A DNA stretch of 64,000 nt from an uncultured Rhodopila sp. (GTDB lineage: Bacteria > Pseudomonadota > Alphaproteobacteria > Acetobacterales > Acetobacteraceae). Positions 24,510-33,951 of this stretch are shown one piece after another; the first letter of the stretch is position 1; each line of letters begins with the position of its first letter. The stretch spans positions 62,001-126,000 of the forward strand of contig NZ_CAIWTY010000088.1 of assembly GCF_903915725.1 (NCBI RefSeq), written 5' to 3'. The position numbers and the translations under genes were made by a program. The notes below the pieces were generated by a model, which had not been told where the DNA came from, ran no database searches, and was given only the letters and a program-made list of their open reading frames with translations.

Positions 24510-24815
24510 TTGAAAAAAGAAGCCTTGATGGCGCTACTTGCCGATCTGCCCGACGGATCGGAGATACGCATTCCTGCGCCGGTTTTTGTCGGAGCCTTCG
24601 ACGAAGAAAAAACCACCCTGCGCTGGCAGCATCGTCTCCCTGGTGGTTTGGCAGGCCTCTTTCCGGCCGTTGCCACCACAGCACTCATGCTGATCATGAT
24701 TGGCTTTACTATCCTGGGTGCTCGCTGGCTGGCGTCGGGTGGCAATTTGGATCAAGCCGGCCACGGCAGCGTTCTTGCTGGTCACCAGAAGGTGCAGGCC
24801 GGTCGCCTCGTCTGA
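24510..24815 (+). CDS. Small protein with one membrane segment, TTG start
   Basis: A 101-residue frame with a TTG start just after a strong AGGAGG site (24499-24504), reading K-K-E-A-L-M-A-L-L-A-D-L-P-D-G-S-E-I-R. The N-terminal half is acidic and soluble; residues ~45-75 form a hydrophobic span (T-T-A-L-M-L-I-M-I-G-F-T-I-L-G), and the tail is short. Function unknown. It faces the secreted-protein operon that ends at 24853. Confidence 0.5.
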   Translation: MKKEALMALLADLPDGSEIRIPAPVFVGAFDEEKTTLRWQHRLPGGLAGLFPAVATTALMLIMIGFTILGARWLASGGNLDQAGHGSVLAGHQKVQAGRLV

Positions 24816-24852
24816 GACCCGGGGTGTCGCAGAACCCGATTTGATTACGCCG

Positions 24853-25827
24853 CTACCTGGCCGCTTCGGCCGCCAGCAACCGGACCTTGGCCTCCGCGGT
24901 ATCGTCTCCAAGCGATGCCGCCTTGCGATACCAGGCAGCAGCCAATGCCAGGTCAGGCTTGGGGCCGATGGCGCCGAGGCGCCGGAGGAAGTCGGGATCG
25001 TAGGTTTCGGCAAGTGCCCTCGCCCCTCGGGCACTTCCCGCATTGGCGGCATACTCGTAGAGTGCGCGGGCGGCGGAGATGTCCTTCATCGCCAGCATTG
25101 CGTCGCCGCGGCTGACCGCGGCCCCGGCCTGACCCGGGCCGCCGGGGGGCGGGACGGGACGCCCGGGCGTTGCCGGTTGGGTGCCGGAGGGCGACGGAAC
25201 CTTTGGCGCATCTCGCGATGCCAACGTGACGCGACCACCGATCGGCGCCGGATCCACGGGCAGCGCGGCGTCGCTCGGATGGATCTCCGCGAACGGGTCC
25301 GGTTCCGGGCGGTTGGCTGTAATCGTCGCCGGTGGCGGTTCCGCCCGCTCGCCTTGCAGAATGTCGCTCGCCTCCGACGCAAAGAGAGTGAGTTGCATGG
25401 CCGTCATCGCCCGCCCGGCCGCCTGCTCCTCCGCGGCGCGGCGCTGCGCCTCCCGCACGAAATTGCTCATCGCCCTGGCCGCACCCGGCGTCGGCGGAAT
25501 CACCACGTTCAGCAGGATCTTCCAGGTGGCCATCGCATTGTCACCGTCGGGTGTCGCCGTCCGGCCGTCCGCAAGCTGGCGCAAAAGCTGGTTCAACAGC
25601 GATTCGACGTCCTGGTCCGGCCGCGCCGCGGCGTTGACAGCCGGTTGCGCCAACCGGCCGTCTTCGGTCAGGGCAAGCGTCGCGACGGGAGCATAGTCGG
25701 TGGCCAAAGCCGTCCCGATGCCCGGGCCGGCCAGCGCGACGACGATTATCGAGCGGCAAACCCGCAGGGGCGGAATGAGGTTGCGATTTCGCTGCCCTGC
25801 GCCGTGGTGTGGAATGACGTGTTTCAT
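24853..25827 (-). CDS. Secreted protein with C-terminal Sel1-like repeats
   Basis: About 324 residues. The N-terminus has a long basic leader and a hydrophobic signal segment (I-I-V-V-A-L-A-G-P-G-I-G-T-A-L-A, cleavage after A-L-A). A helical region is followed by a Pro-rich linker (P-G-R-P-V-P-P-P-G-G-P-G) and, at residues ~240-320, two Sel1/TPR-like units (A-R-A-L-Y-E-Y-A-A-N-A-G-S-A-R-G-A and A-A-A-W-Y-R-K-A-A-S-L-G-D). Sel1 repeats are protein-binding. It is the last gene of a three-gene set with DsrE-like and TAXI proteins, all exported. Confidence 0.75.
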   Translation of the reverse strand: MKHVIPHHGAGQRNRNLIPPLRVCRSIIVVALAGPGIGTALATDYAPVATLALTEDGRLAQPAVNAAARPDQDVESLLNQLLRQLADGRTATPDGDNAMATWKILLNVVIPPTPGAARAMSNFVREAQRRAAEEQAAGRAMTAMQLTLFASEASDILQGERAEPPPATITANRPEPDPFAEIHPSDAALPVDPAPIGGRVTLASRDAPKVPSPSGTQPATPGRPVPPPGGPGQAGAAVSRGDAMLAMKDISAARALYEYAANAGSARGARALAETYDPDFLRRLGAIGPKPDLALAAAWYRKAASLGDDTAEAKVRLLAAEAAR

Positions 25828-25935
25828 ATCGCCCTCCCGCTGCGCCGTTTCGCCTGCCGGCAGGCGGTCATGCGTTACGGTGCCGAATATTGTAAATCTG
25901 TTTCAACGACAGCGCTCGCTGCGCTGCCAGAGCGT

Positions 25936-26418
25936 TCACGGCCGTACATAGGTCCAGCCCTGCTCCTGGAGTTCCACGATACGCGCGATGCCGGTGGTGA
26001 CGATGTGCGCCTCGGGAATCAGTTTGATGTCCTTGTTTTCCTGTTTCGACTGTGCGGTCAGGGTTTTGCCGCACCCGTCGAAGGTGACGTTCTTCATCCC
26101 TCCGGCAATCGCCGCCAGACGGTCCTTGACCGGCGAGGTGTCGTCACGAACCATGTTCAGCCCGGCGCCATAGGCGACCAGTTCCACCTGCAACGGCTCA
26201 CCCTTGTCCTTGTAGTACTTCACCAGGTTCTCGGTATTGTTGAGCGCCATGTTCATCACCGCCGGGTCGTTCTGCGTGACCTGAATGACCACCCGATGCG
26301 TCGCTTTCCACGCCGAATGCGGCGCCGAAGCAGGCTGCGACCGGGTTAACGCCGGCAGCGCAACCACGGCGGCCAGTGCCAATGCGGCAATACCGGCGGC
26401 CTTGAAAACAGAGTGCAT
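25936..26418 (-). CDS. Secreted DsrE/DsrF-like protein
   Basis: A 160-residue protein with a signal peptide (A-L-A-L-A-A-V-V-A-L-P-A-L) and a DsrE-type fold: a first strand V-V-I-Q-V-T-Q, the helix A-L-N-N-T-E-N-L, a strand V-E-L-V-A-Y-G-A-G, and F-D-G-C-G-K-T-L with the single conserved Cys. It ends Q-E-Q-G-W-T-Y-V-R-P, typical of the exported DsrE-like group. Cytoplasmic DsrE proteins relay sulfur; what the periplasmic ones do is not known. It lies 45 bases after the TAXI gene. Confidence 0.82.
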   Translation of the reverse strand: MHSVFKAAGIAALALAAVVALPALTRSQPASAPHSAWKATHRVVIQVTQNDPAVMNMALNNTENLVKYYKDKGEPLQVELVAYGAGLNMVRDDTSPVKDRLAAIAGGMKNVTFDGCGKTLTAQSKQENKDIKLIPEAHIVTTGIARIVELQEQGWTYVRP

Positions 26419-26463
26419 ATTGGTCTCCCGAAAGTCGATCGCTACGCCGCCAGCCGCACGCCG

Positions 26464-27663
26464 TCACTTGCCGTGCACGCGCTGCCATTCCAGAAACTCC
26501 TGAAAAAGCTTCTGCTTGTCCAAATTGGCCGGAACGGCAGCGGCATCCGGTGGAGCGGAGCCCGCGTTGTCGCGGCCGGACGCCGCGACCTGTCGCGCGG
26601 CGGTTCTGCCGTCGAGCCACTCCTGCGCCGCCGGCAGACGCTCCAGCCCCGGAACCTTGGCGTTGAGAGCCACGTCCTTCCATTTCGGATGGAAACCCGG
26701 CCCCTGGAGCGTGTCGAGGCGATCGAACAGATACTCGGTCAGCCGGGCGACCCGTTTGTTGCGATCCGTTCCATTCGGCCAGTTGAACGCCGCAAGTATG
26801 GTCGGAATGGCAATGGTGCGCACGTCCTCGCCCTGCGGAATGAGCTGCGGATAGTCGCCCGCTGTCAGCGTGGCGGGCAGATACAGCCCGGCCGGATCGA
26901 AAGGTATTGGCAGAAACTTGAATCCGCCCTCCCACTTTCCGTGCGAGAACGCATCGATCGGCTTGGACGTGATGAACACGACCGCTTCCATATCGCCCTG
27001 GCCGCTGCGCATCTGCTCCAGCGCGACCTGATGCGGAATGAAAGTCTTCTCGACGTCCAGCCCCAGGTGAGCGAAGATCAGCGGACCGGAATACGCCGCC
27101 GTCGTTCCCGGCGTATTGAAATTCACCTTCCTCCCATTGAGATCGGCCAGCGACCTGATCTCGGGGCGGACGAAGACATGCAGTTCGGACGGAAACAGAC
27201 TTAGGATAAAGGTGATCCGTTTCTGGATGTCCGGCACCACGGTCTTGAACTGCTCCAGTGCGTCTGAATTGATGATAGCGACGTCCACGCCTTTCAGGTA
27301 AAGCAGCGCTTCCAAATTCTCGGTTGGACCGCGCGTAACGATTGGCAGGACGTGCAGGTTGTCGCCATCGTCAACGACACGCGCTATGTCTGAGGCGAAA
27401 CGGATGGGCGCACCTTCAAGCTGTCCACCGGCCAGCCCCACAGTCCAGGCGTTGAGTTTTTCAACCGCCCGCGTATCGTCGGATGACCTGCGCGGCCGCG
27501 GAAGCGGCCGGGGCGCGGCTGCCGGGGCGTTGGATTGATTACTTGCTGCCTGCGCTCCCGTGGTTTGATCAGCCGGATTCTGAGCCTGGACTATCCCCTG
27601 CGAGAACGACATGAAAACGGCAACCGCGAGGACCGATCTAACAATAATTGGAGTTGTGTTCAA
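26464..27663 (-). CDS. TAXI-family (TRAP-associated) extracytoplasmic solute-binding protein
   Basis: About 399 residues: a signal peptide (S-V-L-A-V-A-V-F-M-S-F-S-Q-G-I-V-Q-A), a low-complexity Ala/Pro linker (residues ~25-60), then a periplasmic binding domain with L-A-G-G-Q-L-E-G-A, D-V-A-I-I-N-S-D-A-L and K-V-N-F-N-T-P-G-T-T-A-A-Y-S-G, as in TAXI proteins. The start is a TTG at 27663 with GGAGGGG about 10 bases upstream; a nearby ATG is out of frame. No TRAP permease is in the neighbourhood, so it either works with a distant permease or has another role, perhaps as a periplasmic ligand sensor with the DsrE-like protein next to it. Confidence 0.82.
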   Translation of the reverse strand: MNTTPIIVRSVLAVAVFMSFSQGIVQAQNPADQTTGAQAASNQSNAPAAAPRPLPRPRRSSDDTRAVEKLNAWTVGLAGGQLEGAPIRFASDIARVVDDGDNLHVLPIVTRGPTENLEALLYLKGVDVAIINSDALEQFKTVVPDIQKRITFILSLFPSELHVFVRPEIRSLADLNGRKVNFNTPGTTAAYSGPLIFAHLGLDVEKTFIPHQVALEQMRSGQGDMEAVVFITSKPIDAFSHGKWEGGFKFLPIPFDPAGLYLPATLTAGDYPQLIPQGEDVRTIAIPTILAAFNWPNGTDRNKRVARLTEYLFDRLDTLQGPGFHPKWKDVALNAKVPGLERLPAAQEWLDGRTAARQVAASGRDNAGSAPPDAAAVPANLDKQKLFQEFLEWQRVHGK

Positions 27664-27883
27664 TTTGCCATCCCCCCTCCGGGTGCCTGTATGGCACGGC
27701 GGTTGCCAAGTCCAAAGAGAACACATTGTGATCGACCAGCCGGATGAAAGCAGCGGCCCGGACGGTATCCGTCGCCCCTCTTCATAACGGCGGAGGTTGC
27801 CATCCATGCTGTCTTGCTGCGCCACACCGCAGCCCGTCAGCGTCCTATGCCTGTGCCGGCAAATCCCACGGGCGAGAAAGCCG

Positions 27884-28813
27884 TTACGGTTCGCCGTCCG
27901 CCCCGACCAGCCCGCGGGCGAACTCCGCCGCATCGAACGGCCGCAAGTCGCCAACCTTCTCGCCGACGCCAACGGCGTGCACCGGCAACCCGAATTCCTC
28001 GGCCAGAGCCACCACGATTCCGCCGCGCGCGCTGCCGTCCAACTTGGTGACGACCAGACCGGTCACCGCAACCATCTCGCGGAACACCTTGACCTGCTGC
28101 ACCGCGTTCTGCCCCGTCGTCGCGTCCAGCACCAGCAGCACCGAATGCGGCGCCGTCGGGTCCTGCTTGCGCAGCACGCGGATCATCTTCGCCAGTTCGT
28201 CCATCAGCGCCGCCTTGTTGTGCAGCCGCCCGGCGGTGTCGATCAGCAGGACGTCCGCGCCGATGGTCTTCGCCTTCGTCAGCGCATCGAATGCCAGCCC
28301 GGCGGAATCGGCGTCGCGCCCGCCCGATACTACCGGCGTGCCGGTCCGCTCGCCCCAGATCTGCAACTGCTCCACCGCCGCGGCGCGGAACGTGTCGCCG
28401 GCCGCCATCACCACGCGCTTGCCCTGGTCATGGAATACCTGCGCCAGCTTGCCGATGGTGGTGGTCTTGCCGGTGCCGTTGACGCCGACGAACAGCACGA
28501 CATGCGGTTTCTGTGCCGGATCGAGTTCGAATGGCTGCGCCACCGGCGCCAGGATCTCGGCGATTTCCGCGGCCAGCGTGGTGCGCACTTCCTCATCGGT
28601 GACCTCGCTGCCGAACCGGGTGCGCCGGAACCCGGCGATCACCCGCTTCGCCGCTTCGGTGCCCATATCCGATGTGATCAGCAGGTCTTCGAGTTCTTCC
28701 AACGCCTCGCTGTCCAGCTTGCGCTTGGTGAATACCGCGCTGATGCCGCCGGAGAGTTTCTGCGAACTGCGCGAAAGGCCATCCTTCAGGCGTGTAACGA
28801 AACCGAGCGCCAT
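27884..28813 (-). CDS. ftsY: FtsY, signal recognition particle receptor
   Basis: A 309-residue SRP GTPase that docks ribosome-SRP complexes at the inner membrane. The NG domain is complete: P-loop V-N-G-T-G-K-T-T-T, D-T-F-R-A-A-A, D-T-A-G-R and T-K-L-D-G-S-A-R-G-G. The acidic A domain found in E. coli FtsY is absent, as in many alphaproteobacteria. Its ATG overlaps the mtaB stop by 1 base (TGATG), so the two are coupled. Confidence 0.96.
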   Translation of the reverse strand: MALGFVTRLKDGLSRSSQKLSGGISAVFTKRKLDSEALEELEDLLITSDMGTEAAKRVIAGFRRTRFGSEVTDEEVRTTLAAEIAEILAPVAQPFELDPAQKPHVVLFVGVNGTGKTTTIGKLAQVFHDQGKRVVMAAGDTFRAAAVEQLQIWGERTGTPVVSGGRDADSAGLAFDALTKAKTIGADVLLIDTAGRLHNKAALMDELAKMIRVLRKQDPTAPHSVLLVLDATTGQNAVQQVKVFREMVAVTGLVVTKLDGSARGGIVVALAEEFGLPVHAVGVGEKVGDLRPFDAAEFARGLVGADGEP

Positions 28814-30042
28814 CAGGCTGCCTCCGCCAATAATTGTTCTTGAGTCGAACCCGTGACAAGCGCGCGCAACAACCGGCCGGGGGCCGATGGTTGCGCCAGC
28901 CGCACGGGAGCAAAATGCTCGCTGTGGCCGGAATCGTCCGCCTCGGTCAGCAGGGATACCACCGAGCCGACATGGCCGAGGAAGAAACGATGGGCTTCGG
29001 ACCGTCCCGCCTCGCGCAGCCGGGCGGCGCGTTCCTTGCGGATCGGCTTCGAAACGGCGGGCATGCGGGCGGCGGGGGTGCCGGGCCGCTCGCTATAGGG
29101 GAACACGTGCAGATAGGGGATCGCGGTCTCCTGCACAAAGCCCAACGTCTCCTCGAACAGCGCGTCCGTTTCGGTCGGGAAGCCGGCGATCAGGTCCGCG
29201 CCGATGGCGATCCCGGGGCGCAGGTCGCGGGCCCGGCGGATCACCGCCAGAGCGTCGGCACGCAGATGGCGGCGGCGCATCCGCTTCAGGATCAGGTCGC
29301 TGCCCGCCTGTAGCGACAAATGCAGATGCGGCATCAGCCGAGGTTCCTCCGCGATCAGCCGCCACAAATCGGCGTCGATCGCCGCCGGGTCGATCGAGGA
29401 CAGCCGCAGCCGCGGCAGCTCCGGCACCGCCGCCAGCACCCGGCGGATCATCTGGCCGAGCGATGGCGCCCCCGGCAAATCCGGGCCGTAGGACGCGATA
29501 TCGACGCCCGTCAGCACGACTTCCCGGAACCCGCCCGCCATCAGGGTCCGCACCTGCTCGGCGATCACGCCGATGGGGACCGACCGGTTGGGGCCGCGGC
29601 CGAACGGGATGATGCAGAAGGTGCAGCGGTGGTCGCAGCCCTGCTGCACCTGCACGAACGCCCGCGCCCGGCTGGCGAACTCCGTCACCAGATGCGCGGC
29701 GGTCTCGCGCGCGACCATGATGTCGGAGACAGCGGAGCCGGCATCGGGCAGCCAGCTTTCCGGCTTCAGCTTGTCGTCGTTGCCCAGCACGCGGTGCACG
29801 TTCGGCAGCGCGGCCCAGGCGGCAGGGTCGATCTGCGCGGCGCAACCGGTGACGACGATGCGCGCGCCGGGCCGTTCGCGCGCGAGTTTGCGGATCGCCT
29901 GGCGCGCCTGTCGCTCCGCCTCGGCGGTCACGGCGCAGGTGTTGACGATCACGGTATCCGGCCCGGAGGCCGACAGGCCGCGCATGACCTCGGATTCGTA
30001 GGCGTTGAGGCGGCAGCCGAAGGTCACGATTTCGCTGGTCAT
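28813..30042 (-). CDS. mtaB: MtaB, tRNA N6-threonylcarbamoyladenosine methylthiotransferase
   Basis: A 409-residue radical-SAM methylthiotransferase that converts t6A37 of tRNAs to ms2t6A37. The N-terminal cluster domain has three Cys motifs ([19 protein letters not shown]) and the radical-SAM motif is [14 protein letters not shown]-like C-terminus follows. The ATG at 30042 overlaps the dapF stop (ATGA). Upstream in-frame sequence is not family-like. Operon order dapF-mtaB-ftsY is common in alphaproteobacteria. Confidence 0.95.
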   Translation of the reverse strand: MTSEIVTFGCRLNAYESEVMRGLSASGPDTVIVNTCAVTAEAERQARQAIRKLARERPGARIVVTGCAAQIDPAAWAALPNVHRVLGNDDKLKPESWLPDAGSAVSDIMVARETAAHLVTEFASRARAFVQVQQGCDHRCTFCIIPFGRGPNRSVPIGVIAEQVRTLMAGGFREVVLTGVDIASYGPDLPGAPSLGQMIRRVLAAVPELPRLRLSSIDPAAIDADLWRLIAEEPRLMPHLHLSLQAGSDLILKRMRRRHLRADALAVIRRARDLRPGIAIGADLIAGFPTETDALFEETLGFVQETAIPYLHVFPYSERPGTPAARMPAVSKPIRKERAARLREAGRSEAHRFFLGHVGSVVSLLTEADDSGHSEHFAPVRLAQPSAPGRLLRALVTGSTQEQLLAEAA

Positions 30043-30842
30043 GGCAGATCGATCTCGCCGCGGAAGGCGGTAACGGCGGGGCCGATCATCAGCACATGGT
30101 TGTCTTCGCGCCATGCGATGGTCAGGCTGCCGCCGTCGAGGATGACGCGGGCGCGGCGGTGCGTCAGGCCGCGGCGATGCGCGTTCACCAGGGTGGCGCA
30201 GGCGCCGGAGCCGCAGGCCAGGGTCAGCCCGGCGCCGCGTTCCCAGACTTTCAGCCGGATCGTCTCGGGGTCGATGATCTGCGCGAAGCCAATATTGGCC
30301 CGCTGCGGGAACAGCGTGTCGGTTTCGAACCGCGGCCCGACATCGGCGATGCGAACGGCGTCGAGGTCCGGGACGAAAAACGTGGCGTGCGGATTGCCCA
30401 TGCTGGCGGCGGCCGGTCCTCCCGGCAGGTCGAGCCGCAGCGTGTCGACCGGATGCGCGAGCGGGATGTCCGCCCAGTCCAGCCGCGGCGGCCCCATATC
30501 GACGGTGATCAGGCCGTCTGCGCCGCGCGACGCCGGCAGCTCGCCGGAGACGGTGCGGATGGTGACGGCGTTGGTTCCGGTCTCCCGCATCAGGGTGTCG
30601 GCGACGCAGCGGGTGGCGTTGCCGCAGGCGCCGGCCTCGGAGCCGTCGGGGTTCCAGATGCGCATGAAGGCGTCCGCCCCGGAGACCGGTTGGATCGCGA
30701 TGACCTGGTCGCAGCCGATGCCGGTGCGCCGGTTGGCGAGGAAGGCGGCCTGGTCAGGGGTAAGGCCGAGCGGACGGGCGCGTTCGTCGAGGATGACGAA
30801 ATCGTTGCCGCAGCCATGCATCTTGACGAAGGCCGTCTTCAT
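30039..30842 (-). CDS. dapF: Diaminopimelate epimerase
   Basis: A 267-residue cofactor-independent epimerase that makes meso-diaminopimelate from LL-DAP for lysine and peptidoglycan. Both catalytic Cys motifs are present: [11 protein letters not shown] in the first half and L-A-C-G-S-G-A-C in the second. The N-terminus [11 protein letters not shown] is diagnostic. First gene of the dapF-mtaB-ftsY unit. Confidence 0.97.
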   Translation of the reverse strand: MKTAFVKMHGCGNDFVILDERARPLGLTPDQAAFLANRRTGIGCDQVIAIQPVSGADAFMRIWNPDGSEAGACGNATRCVADTLMRETGTNAVTIRTVSGELPASRGADGLITVDMGPPRLDWADIPLAHPVDTLRLDLPGGPAAASMGNPHATFFVPDLDAVRIADVGPRFETDTLFPQRANIGFAQIIDPETIRLKVWERGAGLTLACGSGACATLVNAHRRGLTHRRARVILDGGSLTIAWREDNHVLMIGPAVTAFRGEIDLP

Positions 30843-31353
30843 GCCGGCGGATATAGAGAACCGCGCGGTGTTACGCCATGGGGAGGAAGGGAGACGCCGC
30901 GAGGCACTGGCGTTCAAGCGCGGCAGGCAGCAGGTTGCAGAAGGGCACGCCACTATACGATCCATCTCGCGGAACACCCCCAACCATCGGCTCATCCGTG
31001 AAACTGGACGTCCGCATCGCTGCCTCCAACAAGGCGCCGGTCTCTCACGCCTTTGCCCTGCCAGCTTTGAAGCGAACTACGCTCGCCGATGCCGGGCTGA
31101 GGCCCATAGCTATCAGGACAAGGGTCGACAGGAGCAACGGCTTCTCCCTCACCGTCATGGCCGGGCGTGTCCCGGCCATGACGGTGAGAGCGGGGCGGTC
31201 CGGCAAAACGCTTCTCCGCGCAACTGCCTATCCTGATACACATGGGGCTGAGGCCCGCGTTCCTTCGTCCCCCGGGATCGCGTTGAGCGGCGGCTTCCGG
31301 GCAATCGCCCGGCCGAGCCGATGGACCGGCCCGGGTCGATAGGACTGGCCGGC
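30843..31353. other. Intergenic stretch carrying a palindromic repeat
   Basis: About 510 bases between dapF and the Uma2 gene with no believable gene. It holds a perfect copy of the dispersed palindrome (31148-31188), and GGGCTGAGGCCC-type motifs near 31098 and 31239. Confidence 0.45.
31148..31188. repeat. Dispersed palindromic repeat, single-hairpin copy
   Basis: A perfect 18-bp stem (31148-31165 with 31171-31188) around a 5-base loop, containing the core CGTCATGGCC/GGCCATGACG shared with the other copies. Confidence 0.75.
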
Positions 31354-31953
31354 TTACGGCTCTCGGGTGACGCGCGACACCGGAATCGTGGCATCAGGAA
31401 ACGCCAACGGGGCCAGGATTCCATCCCGACCGACATCCGCCTTCGACAGGTACCCATCCGGCGACGGCTCTCGATAGACGGTCACCAGAAGCTGCTCCAG
31501 GTCGATCAGCCACACCTCGGGGATGCCGGCCCGGGCGTAGCGCGGGATCTTGCGCCGTTTGTCGTCACGCAGGGTGCTGTCCGCCACTTCGGCGATAAGG
31601 CGGATATCCGGCGGGACGGGATGGCGGTCCCAATAGCCGCCCTGGCGCGGCAGGACGACTGCCACGTCCGGCAGCGGGTCATTCCTGTCGTCGAGACGCA
31701 CCGGGTTCTGAGCGCGAACACGCGCCCGGCCGACAAGGGCGACACGCAGGGCGTCCGCCAGCTCTTCGACCGCTTCGGCATGCCTCGGGTTGATTGGAGC
31801 CATCTGATAAATCACGCCGTCCACAAGTTCGACGCGCTCATCAGGCCGGAATACACCGGCCTCAGCCATGCGGTAGAACTCCATGACCGTGAACAGCCGC
31901 TGACCATCCTCAAGGCGGCGGCCGGGCGCCGAAGCCACACCGCCATCTGCCAT
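31354..31953 (-). CDS. Uma2 family (PD-(D/E)XK nuclease-fold) protein
   Basis: A 199-residue protein. It shows the Uma2/DUF820 pattern: E-L-V-D-G-V-I-Y-Q-M near the N-terminus, P-L-P-D-V-A-V-V, then L-I-A-E-V-A-D-S-T-L-R-D-D-K-R-R-K with the nuclease-like E ... K residues, and I-P-E-V-W-L-I-D-L. The family is common in cyanobacteria and some proteobacteria; its biological role is unknown. AAAGGAGG lies directly before the ATG at 31953. It is flanked by copies of the dispersed palindrome. Confidence 0.85.
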   Translation of the reverse strand: MADGGVASAPGRRLEDGQRLFTVMEFYRMAEAGVFRPDERVELVDGVIYQMAPINPRHAEAVEELADALRVALVGRARVRAQNPVRLDDRNDPLPDVAVVLPRQGGYWDRHPVPPDIRLIAEVADSTLRDDKRRKIPRYARAGIPEVWLIDLEQLLVTVYREPSPDGYLSKADVGRDGILAPLAFPDATIPVSRVTREP

Positions 31954-32050
31954 GGTCCCCTCCTTTGCCCAATGTGGAATCGCTAGCACATCCCGGGCCA
32001 ATCGACCCCTCAAAATCCGATACAGCCTGCACCTGCCGGCAGCGGTACCC

Positions 32051-32098
32051 TGTCCACCTCTGCCAGCACCCTGCGGCGACAGGTGACCCGGACATGAC
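32051..32098. repeat. Dispersed palindromic repeat, degenerate copy
   Basis: Carries the same central segment (CAGCACCCTGCGGCGACAGGT) as the composite copy at 15707-15785, with shortened, imperfect arms (TGTCCACCT on the left, ACCCGGACATGAC on the right). It sits right after the dctM stop. Confidence 0.6.
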
Positions 32099-32107
32099 AT
32101 TGACGCG

Positions 32108-33388
32108 CTAATGCCCGTACACCACCCCCGGCAGCCACATCGTCAGCGCCGGCACGTACGTGATGATCCCCAGCACAATCAGCAGCAGGATCAGGAACGG
32201 CAATACCCCGCGGATCACCTCGCCGATCGGCGCATCCGAGATCGTCGCCAGCACATACAAATTCAGCCCGACCGGCGGGTGGATCAGCGCAATCTCCATG
32301 TTATGCGTGAAGATGATCGAGAAATGCACCGGATCGACACCCAATGGGATCAGCGCCGGAGCCAGGATCGGGATCACCAGCAGCAGCGCTGCCACCACCT
32401 CCAGGAAGCAGCCCAAAATCAGCAGCAGCAGGTTGATCGACAGCAGGAACGCCCATGTCGGCAGGTTATGCGCCAGCACCCAGGTCACCAGCCTCGCCGG
32501 CACCCCGGATTCCGTCATCCAGTGGCCGAACGCCAGCGCCGTCGCGACGATCAGCATGATCGTCCCGGCGCTGCGCAGCGCATCGGCGATCACCGACAGG
32601 GTCTGGGTGAAACGGAACCCGCGATAGAACACCAGGCTGACCAGCAGCGCCGCCGCCGCTGCCAGGGCGGACGCCTCCGTCACAGTGACAATGCCGCCGT
32701 AAATCCCGACCAGCACCACAACCGGCACCGCCAGCGCCGGCAGCGCCCTTACCGTCACCCGCAGCCGATCGGCCAGGGGCAGCGAGGGTTCGCGGGGGAA
32801 GTTGCGGCGGCGGGCGTCGTACCAGACCCAGGCGAAGAATGCGGCCGCCTGGAGCAGCCCGGGCAGGATGCCGGCCAGGAACAGCCGCGGCACCGACTGC
32901 TCCGCGACGATCCCGTACAGGATCAGCGCCAGGCTTGGCGGGATGACGATGCCGATGGTGCCCGATGCGCCGATGACTCCCAGCGCGAAGGATCGCGGAT
33001 AGCCCTTCTCGATCATCGCCGGCAGCAGGATCGTGCCCATCGCCAGCGCCGTCGCCACGGATGATCCGCAGATCGCCGCGAACAAGGTGCAGGCCACCAC
33101 CGTCACCAGCCCGAGCGAGCCGCGGATCCCTCCCAGCCACGCCGCCGAGACGTCCACCAGCGCCTTCGCCACGCCGCCCTGGCGCATGAACGCCGCCGCC
33201 ATCACGAACAGCGGCAGCGACATCAGCGTCGGCGAGTTCAGATGGTCGATGATCACCTGCGCCACGCCAATCATCGGCTCGCCGGAGACCGCGTAGAGGA
33301 CGGCGGCGCAGGCGCCGAGCACCAGGAAAATCGGCATGCCCGCCGACAGCAGGCCGAAAAACATCAGCACGAACAGCAACGGTCCCAC
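32108..33388 (-). CDS. TRAP transporter large permease subunit (DctM type)
   Basis: A 426-residue membrane protein with about twelve hydrophobic segments, the main permease of a TRAP transporter that uses the sodium gradient. Signatures include G-M-P-I-F-L-V-L-G near the N-terminus and the S-G-T-I-G-I-V-I-P-P-S segment. It begins with GTG 3 bases after the small-subunit stop and is the last gene of the dctP-dctQ-dctM order. Substrate set by the binding protein; unknown. Confidence 0.95.
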   Translation of the reverse strand: MGPLLFVLMFFGLLSAGMPIFLVLGACAAVLYAVSGEPMIGVAQVIIDHLNSPTLMSLPLFVMAAAFMRQGGVAKALVDVSAAWLGGIRGSLGLVTVVACTLFAAICGSSVATALAMGTILLPAMIEKGYPRSFALGVIGASGTIGIVIPPSLALILYGIVAEQSVPRLFLAGILPGLLQAAAFFAWVWYDARRRNFPREPSLPLADRLRVTVRALPALAVPVVVLVGIYGGIVTVTEASALAAAAALLVSLVFYRGFRFTQTLSVIADALRSAGTIMLIVATALAFGHWMTESGVPARLVTWVLAHNLPTWAFLLSINLLLLILGCFLEVVAALLLVIPILAPALIPLGVDPVHFSIIFTHNMEIALIHPPVGLNLYVLATISDAPIGEVIRGVLPFLILLLIVLGIITYVPALTMWLPGVVYGH

Positions 33389-33391
33389 CGC

Positions 33392-33949
33392 TCAGCGGTC
33401 CTGCACCGGACCGAGGCCCAGCGGCACCTCGTGCGCGGCGATGGCGTGCCCGACCGCCATCGTCGCCGGGTCGAAGCGGAACAGATAGCGGTAGAGGCGG
33501 ATGAGGTAGCGCACCGTGATCAGCGCCCCGCCCGCCGGCAGCGACGCGTAGTAGATCCACATCGGGAACTGCAGCCGCCCGGAACTGGTCTCGTCCAGCA
33601 TCAGCGAGGTATCGACGATCTCCCACCCGTACCAGACCATGCCGAAGCAGAACACCAGCGCGACGACGCAGTTGAACGCCTCCAGCCAGCGCTGCCCGGC
33701 GGGAGGCACCAAACGCAGGATCAGGTCCGGCCGGACATGCCCGTCAGTGCGGACCAGTTGGCTGGAGATGATCATCACCGCCCAGACGATCAGGTAGACG
33801 ATGACTTCCTCAGCCCAGGAGATCGCCACCGCCGGGAAGAAATACCGGCCGACGACCTGCACCAGGCCGACGATCATGGCCAGCGCGCCGAGGATGCCGA
33901 CCAGCGTGCGCTCGATTCTGTCCCAGATCGTGTCCGGGCGCCCCGCCAC
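33392..33949 (-). CDS. TRAP transporter small permease subunit (DctQ type)
   Basis: A 185-residue protein with four hydrophobic segments and the DctQ pattern R-Y-F-F-P-A-V-A-I-S-W-A-E-E-V-I-V-Y-L. It forms the transporter with the large subunit immediately downstream; the spacing to both neighbours is 2-3 bases. Confidence 0.92.
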   Translation of the reverse strand: MAGRPDTIWDRIERTLVGILGALAMIVGLVQVVGRYFFPAVAISWAEEVIVYLIVWAVMIISSQLVRTDGHVRPDLILRLVPPAGQRWLEAFNCVVALVFCFGMVWYGWEIVDTSLMLDETSSGRLQFPMWIYYASLPAGGALITVRYLIRLYRYLFRFDPATMAVGHAIAAHEVPLGLGPVQDR

Positions 33950-33951
33950 GA

